A DNA stretch of 55,737 nucleotides, taken from contig NZ_AZWO01000034.1 of the NCBI RefSeq assembly GCF_000514775.1, positions 1 through 55,737 of the forward strand, read 5' to 3'. A program made the position numbers and the translations under genes. Below, piece after piece: positions 49,441 through 55,737 of the stretch. Under the pieces are notes generated by a model. The model was not told the origin of the DNA and made no database searches. It was given only the letters and a program-made list of their open reading frames with translations. Position 1 is the stretch's first letter. Each line of letters begins with the position of its first letter. Origin of the DNA: Salinispora pacifica CNR114. GTDB lineage: Bacteria > Actinomycetota > Actinomycetes > Mycobacteriales > Micromonosporaceae.

Positions 49441-50687
49441 GCACCGACCACGCCGAAACGCTGGACCGAGACAAGCTCTTCACCGCCCGGCTGCACGCCG
49501 CCCGGGTGCGGCCCTACCTCGCGACGGCGCTGTTCGCCCTGCACGTGGTCGAGTCCCGGTGGGTGCCGACAATGGCGGTGGACCCACACTGGCGGTGCTA
49601 CGTCTCGCCCGCGTTCGTGGACCGAACACCCGTGGCGGAACTCGCCGGAGTCTGGGTTCACGAGGTCTCGCACCTGCTCCGCGACCACCACGGGCGCGGC
49701 GACCGGGTTGCCCGGGAACGCGGGCTGACCGGGCCGGGGGAGCGGCTGCGGATGAACATCGCCGCGGACTGCGAGATCAACGATGACGTCTTCGGTGACG
49801 GGCTGGCCCGCCCGGAAGGCGCGGTCGAGCCGAGCTCGCTGCTGCTGCCGGAGGGACAACTGATGGAGGACTATCTGCGGCAGTTCCGGCTCGGCCCGCG
49901 ATTCCAGCACCTGGCATGGCTGGACTGCGGCAGCGGCGCCGACGGGCTGCGGCGGCGATGGGACCTCGGACCCGACGGCGCGCACGCGCTCAGCCCGCAG
50001 GAACAGGACATGGTGCGGTTCCGGGTGGCCGAGGGCATCACCGGCCAACCGGGGAACGTCCCTCAGGGCTGGCGGCGGTGGGCGGAACAGGCATTCCACC
50101 CACCGCAGCCGTGGCGGGTACTACTCGGAGCGGCGGTCCGCTCGGCGGTCGCCGCGCCCGGCGTGGGCGAGGACTACTCCTACGGCCGGCCAGCGCGACG
50201 CTCCGCCGGCATACCCGGGGTCGTCCTGCCGGCGCTGCGACGCCGACTCCCGCGGGTCTGCGTCATCATCGACACCTCTGGCTCGGTCAGCGACGCCGAA
50301 CTGGGCAGCGCCCTGCTTGAGGTCGCCGCGATCGCCCGGGTCGTGGGCGGCCGTCGCGACCTGGTCACCGTCCTCCCGTGCGACGCGGCTGCCCACATCG
50401 TCCGCCCGCTGTGCCGGGATGCGAGCATGCCGCTGATCGGAGGTGGGGGTACGGATCTGCGCACGGGCTTTGCTCGCGCGCTTCGGCAGCGTCCACGCCC
50501 GGACGTCATCGTTGTGCTGACCGACGGACAGACGCCCTGGCCGGCCTCACGGCCACCCTCCCGAACGGTCGTGGGGCTGTTCCATCGTGCCGCTCGGTAC
50601 AACGAGGACGATCCCGACTACCGGCCGGACGCCCTGCCCGAGTGGGCGCGTGTGGTCACCATCGGATCCGCTCCCACCGGGCGGTAG
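49437..50687 (+). CDS. VWA/metallopeptidase-like protein (DUF2201 type)
   Basis: This 416-residue partner of MoxR has an N-terminal half with a zinc-protease-like helix AGVWVHEVSHLLRDHHG (HExxH) and then RLRMNIAADCEINDD. The C-terminal half is a von Willebrand A-like domain with the MIDAS motif VIIDTSGSVSD and a later GGGTDLRTGF and VLTDGQTPW. This combination is the standard DUF2201 architecture. GTG 49437 overlaps the ATPase stop, so both are co-translated. Confidence 0.9.
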   Translation: MSTDHAETLDRDKLFTARLHAARVRPYLATALFALHVVESRWVPTMAVDPHWRCYVSPAFVDRTPVAELAGVWVHEVSHLLRDHHGRGDRVARERGLTGPGERLRMNIAADCEINDDVFGDGLARPEGAVEPSSLLLPEGQLMEDYLRQFRLGPRFQHLAWLDCGSGADGLRRRWDLGPDGAHALSPQEQDMVRFRVAEGITGQPGNVPQGWRRWAEQAFHPPQPWRVLLGAAVRSAVAAPGVGEDYSYGRPARRSAGIPGVVLPALRRRLPRVCVIIDTSGSVSDAELGSALLEVAAIARVVGGRRDLVTVLPCDAAAHIVRPLCRDASMPLIGGGGTDLRTGFARALRQRPRPDVIVVLTDGQTPWPASRPPSRTVVGLFHRAARYNEDDPDYRPDALPEWARVVTIGSAPTGR

Positions 50688-50840
50688 GCCTCACCCAACG
50701 CCCGCAGTTCGGCGGTGAGTTCCTCGACGGATGCGGGCTGCTGCGGCACCTGAACACGACGAGTGGCCGCCGGCGACTCGGGTGGGTTCACGTCGTGGTC
50801 CGCGGCCAGGCACCTCGGAGCGCGTCGCTACCCTGGCGGC

Positions 50841-51386
50841 ATGTATGTCGAGGAGCGCCTGCGGCGGACTCGCGGCTGGTTGTGGGTCGTGGTGGTGGGG
50901 CTGTTCCTGAGTGGGGTGACCGCGTTCCCACTCGAGATCGAGGTGCGTTGGCTGCTGCGGGCGGTCGACCCGTTCACCGACCAGTTGCCGGCGCTGGTCA
51001 GTTGGATTGAGCGGGTGCACGTCGGGCTGGTCGAAACCGGGGACCGCCACCCGTTCATGCGGTACGGGACGGATTGGCTCGCTTTCGCCCATCTGGTGCT
51101 CGCGGTGGCGTTCTGGGGACCACTTCGCGACCCGGTGCGCAACGTCTGGGTGGTCCAGCTCGGCATGATCGCCTGCGTCGGGATTGTACCGCTGGCGTTG
51201 ATCTGCGGTCCGCTCCGGCAGATCCCGTGGTTCTGGACCATGGTGGACCTGTCCTTTGCCGTCGGGGCGTTCCCACCGTTGTGGTTCGCGTACCGGCACA
51301 TCCGGGCGATCGAGGCGCAGCAGGCCAGGCCGACAGACCCGGCTCGCTCGTCGACGTCCGAGACTTCCGGGTCGGCACGACCGTAG
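50841..51386 (+). CDS. Four-helix integral membrane protein, function unknown
   Basis: This 181-residue protein has hydrophobic segments near WLWVVVVGLFLSGVTAF, WLAFAHLVLAVAFWG, VVQLGMIACVGIVPLALICG and WTMVDLSFAVGAFPPLWFAY, followed by a charged tail. ATG 50841 follows GGCGGC but no strong ribosome site. I do not recognise a family with confidence. It is separated from the MoxR/VWA unit by 150 bases. Confidence 0.7.
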   Translation: MYVEERLRRTRGWLWVVVVGLFLSGVTAFPLEIEVRWLLRAVDPFTDQLPALVSWIERVHVGLVETGDRHPFMRYGTDWLAFAHLVLAVAFWGPLRDPVRNVWVVQLGMIACVGIVPLALICGPLRQIPWFWTMVDLSFAVGAFPPLWFAYRHIRAIEAQQARPTDPARSSTSETSGSARP

Positions 51387-51483
51387 CGGCCGACGGCCGC
51401 CGGCGCATCGCTGCCGCCCGCGGAATACGCTGGTGTCGACCGTCTCGCCGCCCGGTGCGTGAGTGCGGTGGGCGATGCGGCGA

Positions 51484-52314
51484 TCATGTACCGGCCTGGT
51501 CGGTGAGCACGGGGATCCGCGTGTTCGGCGATGGCCGGTAGGTCACCTGCGTGGACAAGCTCGCCGGATCGAAGCCAACCTTCAGCAGCTGCTCGACGAC
51601 CGTCGTCACGACGGTCACGGCCAGCATCTCGCCGGGGCAACGGTGTGCCCCAGCGCTGAAGGTGAACACGGTGGGGGCGGTCCGGTCGGCGCGGAACGTG
51701 TGTGGGTTGGGGTTGGCCGCCGGATCGCGATTGGCGGCGGCGAGCAGCACGAGTATGGCCTGCCCGGCCGGCACCTCGACGGCACCGTGCCGGATCGGCG
51801 TCGCAGTGAAGCGACGGGTGTTCTGGACCGGGGCATCGTGGCGGATGACCTCCCGCACGAATCGCTCCAGGGTTGTCTCGTCGGCGGGCCGCTCGCGTTC
51901 CTGCTGGGACAGGGCAAGCAGGGTGTTGCCCATCAGGGCGGCGGTGGCGTCATAGGTCTGGGACAGGAAGCCGATCCCGTTGGCCAGCAGGGGAGCTCGA
52001 TCCGTCCAGTTGACCTGTGTTGCCATCCGCACCAGGTCACCGAGGAGACCTTGCTGCGTGTCGTCGAGCTTCGGGCCGAGTAGCTCCTGCAGCCCGGCGG
52101 CTGCCCGCGCCGCCCGCTGCTGTTGCTCAGGGGAGGCAGTGGCGGGAATACACTGCACGAAACGGCCCACCAGCCGGCTGGCCTCACCACCGGCAGCCGG
52201 GTCGAGGCCACACAGCATCGCCACGACCTGGGCAGGCAGTTCGAACATCAACTGTTCGTACGGCGTGCGGACCGGATCGTTGAGGATCTGCTGGGCGCGC
52301 GATGGCATGCACAC
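51484..52314 (-). pseudogene. N-terminally truncated cytochrome P450
   Basis: The 276 residues correspond to the C-terminal two thirds of a CYP. Present are the K-helix ExxR (EVIRHDAPVQNTRR), the heme loop FTFSAGAHRCPGE with the Cys ligand, and the following helix. The I-helix motif is degenerate (QTYDATAALMGN has no AGxDT pattern) and the first 110-130 residues, including helices A-C, are absent. Upstream bases 52315-52500 do not restore them in any frame I can see. It is probably inactive, though the heme region is intact. Confidence 0.7.
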
Positions 52315-52500
52315 TACCGAGATCTTCTGAAATCAGCTCCACGACGACCGTTGTCAGCCGACGCGTTCAGCGCGCCACGCTCGGATGCCGGCCAACGCTC
52401 CGGTCGCCGCGGTCGGCATTCCACCCCGCTCGGCCGACCCTCGCCAACGCCGTGTCGACGGCTCGTCGCGCGCACCCCACCGCGGTGGCGCCTACGGCCA

Positions 52501-53355
52501 TCACGAGAGCTCCCCAGGATCCGCCATCATCGCATTGACCTGCTGGTAGGGGAGGGCGTCGCCGGCGAACCCGAAGCTACCCCGCTCCTTGATCTCGGTG
52601 GCCGCGGCGAGCACGGTGGCCAGTGCGGCACGTGGCAGCGCGGACCCGATGCTGATGCGGCGCACCCCGCACGCGGCGAGTTCCGCCGCCGTCCAGGTCG
52701 GGCACGTCCCGCCCGCGAGCACATTCACTGGTCGGTCGACCGCTGTGCACACCGCCCGCACCGCAGCGAGGTCGGGCAGCCCGGGCGCGTACAGGACGTC
52801 CGCTCCTGCCGCCTCGTACGCCTGCAGACGGCGGATAGTGTCGTCGAGGTCCGGAATGCCGTAGAGGAAGTTCTCCGCGCGTGCCGTAAGGATGAACGGG
52901 AACGGCAGGGCCTTGGCCGCCTCCACCGCCGCGACCACGCGCTCCACGGCCAGGTCGAACGGAAACACCGGCGAATCCGGTCGCCCCGTGGCATCTTCGA
53001 TCGATCCGCCGACCAGGCCCGCATCGGCGGCGAGCCGGATCGTTTCACCGATCTGGCCAGGGTCGGTGGCGAAGCCGTTCTCGAGGTCCGCGGAGACGGG
53101 AAGGTGCGTGGCCTCGGCCACTGCGGCCGCGTTGGCCAGCGTTTCCGCGCGGCTGACGAGATTAGCGCCATCCTGGCGACCGAGTGCGAAGGCCAGTCCC
53201 GCGCTTGTGGTCGCCAGGGCGGCGAACCCGAGACCGGTGAGGATTCGAGCCGTGCCCGCGTCCCATGGGTTCGGGATCACGAACGGCTCAGCGGCCGCGT
53301 GCAGGTCACGGAACTGGACGGCGCGACGGTGCTGGTCAGAGGGGTCGAGCGGCAT
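52501..53355 (-). CDS. PEP mutase/isocitrate lyase superfamily protein
   Basis: This 284-residue TIM-barrel enzyme has the conserved segments FVIPNPWDAGTARILTGLGF, ATTSAGLAFALG, LPVSADLENGF (metal-binding Asp), GGSIEDATG and ILTARAENFLYG. This group cleaves or forms C-C or P-C bonds next to a carboxylate (2-methylisocitrate lyase, oxaloacetase, phosphonopyruvate types). The loop usually bearing the catalytic Cys (KxCGH) is replaced by ENGFATDPG, so it is not a classical isocitrate lyase. ATG 53355 has AGAAGGG before it. The role is unknown; similar genes are common in actinomycetes. Confidence 0.88.
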   Translation of the reverse strand: MPLDPSDQHRRAVQFRDLHAAAEPFVIPNPWDAGTARILTGLGFAALATTSAGLAFALGRQDGANLVSRAETLANAAAVAEATHLPVSADLENGFATDPGQIGETIRLAADAGLVGGSIEDATGRPDSPVFPFDLAVERVVAAVEAAKALPFPFILTARAENFLYGIPDLDDTIRRLQAYEAAGADVLYAPGLPDLAAVRAVCTAVDRPVNVLAGGTCPTWTAAELAACGVRRISIGSALPRAALATVLAAATEIKERGSFGFAGDALPYQQVNAMMADPGELS

Positions 53356-54469
53356 GTGGTGAACCCTTCTCGGTCCGACTACTTCGGTATGGCTCCTGCT
53401 GACGTCGACATGCGGGTCATCGTGACCGTTCACCAGGCTTACCGGCAGGGAGTCGGAGCGCGGCGGGCCGATAGCGGGCGACCAGGCGGAAATCCGCCGC
53501 CGCGGGCAGCAGCAGTTCCCGAAGGTCGTCGTCGGAGCGGAGTGGCGTTGGTCCGCGGGACCTGCGAGTGTCCTGATCGTGACCGGCGGTTGGCCGGATC
53601 TCCACGAGGGCGTCCCCCGCCGCCATGCCGAGCCCCTCGGCCTGGCAAGTGGCGGTGGCTTCGCACACCACGCGTTGGACGGAGCCAGGCACCCGCACAG
53701 CGCTGCTGGACCGGTCGAGAGCAAGGGAGTTGAGCCGGTGGAGGCAATGCAACGCATCCCGGGCGTCCTCGCTGTCGAGACGCGGATGCGATAGCACAGC
53801 GCTGCGCGAGGTCGGGACCTGTCGCGCGAGTGGCGAACACGTCGAGGGAAGTGGCATTCCGGAATGCACCTTCGTCTAGGTTCGTGTCGTCAGCACCGGT
53901 AGCCTCTGCGGCTTGTGTATGGGTGGTGAGATCGCTGCCCTTGATGATTCCGATGCCCACACTACCGCCAGCCGGCGTAGTCGTGGTGTATCCACCTGCT
54001 GCGGGCGTATCGGTGCCCCTGCCCGGCGTATCCGCGGTCTGGTACCCATCGTGATGATCGCTTCCAGCCCCATCACGGGTGCCGGGCTCCCACAACAGGC
54101 GGATCCTGAACGGGGTCTCGTAGCCAGCTGAGAGCATGGATCGATCGCGGAGAAAACTGGACGACCTGGACCGCGTTCGGTCCCGACCGGAGTGGGACAG
54201 GCCGTGGGAGCAGCACTCTCCACCATCCCGCCAGAGACTCGTCGCCCACCGCCGAAACGCCGGCGCCGGCTGCCTCGGTACCCACGTCGGGAGCTAGGGG
54301 GCGCTCTGGGGGCGGTAGGGGGTTGGGGGTGCGCGCACCGCTTCGTAGGGTCATCGCGAACAACCAACAATGCCTGAAGAAGCTCGCTATTTCGACAGTT
54401 GCCGTCCCGATGGCCCGTGAGTCGCAATTGGCCCGGGCTTTGCGGCTGGGCTAGTGGTGGGAGACATAG
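53356..54469. other. 1.1-kb stretch without a firm gene
   Basis: No frame here has convincing family similarity. A minus-strand frame at 53417-53869 (with RDALHCLHRLNSLALDRSSSAVRVPG and GDALVEIRPTAGHDQ) has fair composition and could be a small hypothetical or a decayed gene. A second minus-strand frame around 53830-54060 is Gly/Thr-rich. The last 200 bases (54270-54469) are the promoter side of the PKS; a G-rich run lies at 54290-54330. No SARP-type repeat was seen. Confidence 0.5.
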
Positions 54470-55737
54470 ATGGGGAACGAGGAGAAGCTTCTCGGGTACC
54501 TGAAGCGGGCCACCACAGATCTGCGCGAGGCACGCCGGCAGCTACGCAATGCCGAGCGCCGAGAGTACGACCCGATCGCGATCGTCGGTATGAGCTGCCG
54601 ATTTCCGGGTGGTGTGGATGGTCCGGCGGCGCTGTGGCAGCTCCTCGTCGAGGGGGTCGACGCCGTCTCCGACTTCCCCGACGACCGGGGCTGGAACACC
54701 GAGGACATCTATGATCCCGACCGTTCCAGGGTCGGCAAGACGTACGTGCGGAGCGGCGGCTTCCTTTCCGACGCCGCGCTTTTCGACCCCGAATTCTTCG
54801 GCATTTCACCGCGTGAGGCGATGGCCATGGACCCGCAGCAACGGCTGTTGCTGGAGGCGTCCTGGGAGGCGTTTGAGTCGGCCGGCATTGACCCGGTCTC
54901 GGTACGCGGCAGCCGCACCGGGGTGTTCGCCGGGCTCATGTACCACGACTACTCGACCCGGCTGCCGACGGTGCCCGCCGAGTTGGAGGGCTTTCTCAGC
55001 AACGGCAACGCCGGCAGCATCTTCTCCGGTCGGGTCGCGTACGTGCTGGGCCTGGAGGGGCCGGCGATCACGGTGGACACCGCCTGCTCATCGTCATTGG
55101 TCGCGCTACACCTGGCGATTCAGGCACTGCGCCGGGAGGAGTGCACCCTGGCGCTGGCCGGTGGCGCGACGGTGATGGCCACCCCGGAGACATTCGTCGA
55201 CTTCAGCCGGCAAGGGGGTCTGGCCTCCGACGGCCGGTGCAAGCCGTTCGCTGCCGCCGCCGACGGCACCGGTTGGGCCGAGGGCGTCGGGGTGCTGCTC
55301 GTCGAGCGACTCAGCGACGCCCAGCGCAACGGGCACCGGGTGCTGGCCGTCGTACGCGGCACCGCGGTCAACCAGGATGGCGCCAGCAGCGGCCTCACCG
55401 CCCCCAACGGTCCCTCGCAGCGTCGCGTCATCGCCGACGCCCTGGCCAACGCGCGGCTTTCTGCTTCTGATGTGGATGTGGTGGAGGCGCATGGTACGGG
55501 TACGACGTTGGGTGATCCGATTGAGGCGCAGGCGATTCTTGCGACGTATGGTCAGGGTCGGGAGTTGCCGTTGTGGTTGGGTTCGGTGAAGTCGAATCTT
55601 GGGCATACGCAGGCGGCGGCGGGTGTGGCTGGTGTGATCAAGATGGTGTTGGCGATGGGGCATGGGGTGGTGCCGCGGACTTTGCATGTGGATGAGCCGA
55701 GTCCGCATGTGGAGTGGAGTGCTGGTGCGGTGCGGTT
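54470..55737 (+). CDS. Modular type I PKS, 5' end (docking helix and KS), continues beyond window
   Basis: From ATG 54470, with GGGAG eight bases upstream, the frame stays open to the end of the window. Residues 1-33 form a charged amphipathic helix (EEKLLGYLKRATTDLREARR, then QLRNAERREYDPIAIVG), the class I N-terminal docking domain that receives a chain from another PKS protein. A ketosynthase follows, with Cys in VDTACSSS (about residue 205), His in EAHGTGTTLGDP (about 340) and NLGHTQAAAG (about 380), all intact. It is therefore an extension-module protein of a modular cluster, different in type from the stand-alone reducing PKS at 13148. Codon usage changes sharply near 55458 from G/C-ending to T/G-ending codons. 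Confidence 0.95.
   Translation, partial: MGNEEKLLGYLKRATTDLREARRQLRNAERREYDPIAIVGMSCRFPGGVDGPAALWQLLVEGVDAVSDFPDDRGWNTEDIYDPDRSRVGKTYVRSGGFLSDAALFDPEFFGISPREAMAMDPQQRLLLEASWEAFESAGIDPVSVRGSRTGVFAGLMYHDYSTRLPTVPAELEGFLSNGNAGSIFSGRVAYVLGLEGPAITVDTACSSSLVALHLAIQALRREECTLALAGGATVMATPETFVDFSRQGGLASDGRCKPFAAAADGTGWAEGVGVLLVERLSDAQRNGHRVLAVVRGTAVNQDGASSGLTAPNGPSQRRVIADALANARLSASDVDVVEAHGTGTTLGDPIEAQAILATYGQGRELPLWLGSVKSNLGHTQAAAGVAGVIKMVLAMGHGVVPRTLHVDEPSPHVEWSAGAVR

Noticed and set aside
54290..54335. G-rich run as a functional G-quadruplex
   Set aside because: The runs are irregular in length and spacing, and high-GC DNA gives many such stretches by chance.

Overview
The window is very GC-rich with strong G/C third-position codon bias, GTG/TTG starts, SARP and XRE/MmyB-type regulators, modular PKS genes and many insertion-sequence scars. 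This points to a filamentous actinomycete, probably Micromonosporaceae or a relative; that is inference from style, not a database match. The left edge (1-6.6 kb) is a complete ISL3-type IS, transposase remnants, an OmpR-type two-component pair, an acyltransferase-3 membrane enzyme and an IS3 scar. The right edge (45-55.7 kb) holds a SIR2-family protein, a MoxR ATPase/VWA-metalloprotein block, a truncated P450, a PEP-mutase/isocitrate-lyase family enzyme and the 5' end of a modular type I PKS that runs out of the window.

The core (about 6.6-44.6 kb) reads as one biosynthetic gene cluster. Left half: acyl-CoA ligase plus discrete carrier protein, DHA2-type exporter, XRE regulator, two SnoaL-like proteins, thioesterase, one fully reducing PKS module (KS-AT-DH-ER-KR-ACP), a second discrete carrier protein, a luciferase-like monooxygenase and an alpha/beta hydrolase. 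Centre: a PLP decarboxylase diverging from an operon whose four products match, by family and motif, the azoxy (valanimycin-type) machinery: a VlmH-like flavin N-hydroxylase, a VlmO-like small membrane protein, a VlmR-like flavin reductase and a VlmB-like diiron protein. A VlmA-like aminoacyl-tRNA-dependent acyltransferase lies at 32.95-33.95 kb. An O6-alkylguanine methyltransferase/AlkA glycosylase fusion follows the azoxy operon and is a good candidate for self-protection against an alkylating product. Right half: a tightly coupled six-gene operon (sulfotransferase, periplasmic-binding-fold protein, ThDP enzyme, cystathionine-beta-synthase-like enzyme, Glu/Leu-dehydrogenase-like enzyme, fumarase/ASL-superfamily lyase), then an SDR and a SARP activator between IS5-type remnants.

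The most striking element is an 83-nt class II tRNA gene (23734-23816) between the decarboxylase and the VlmH-like gene. It has perfect acceptor and T arms, a normal D arm, a long variable arm and G73 (serine-like), but its anticodon loop is only 4 nt, so it has no anticodon triplet. A three-copy 11-bp-period SARP-type direct repeat lies upstream and a 19-20-bp hairpin immediately follows. VlmA-type enzymes take their aminoacyl group from seryl-tRNA, and SerRS does not read the anticodon. I propose that this is a dedicated, non-decoding aminoacyl carrier for azoxy biosynthesis.

I found 11-bp-period (C/G)GTCAG(T/C)-N4 repeats at eight places in front of cluster operons. They draw a likely SARP regulon covering carrier protein/ligase, PKS operon, monooxygenase, decarboxylase, tRNA-like gene, azoxy operon and the sulfotransferase operon. 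The stretch at 28.9-32.7 kb is an island of broken IS701 and ISAs1 copies around one secreted nuclease-like gene.
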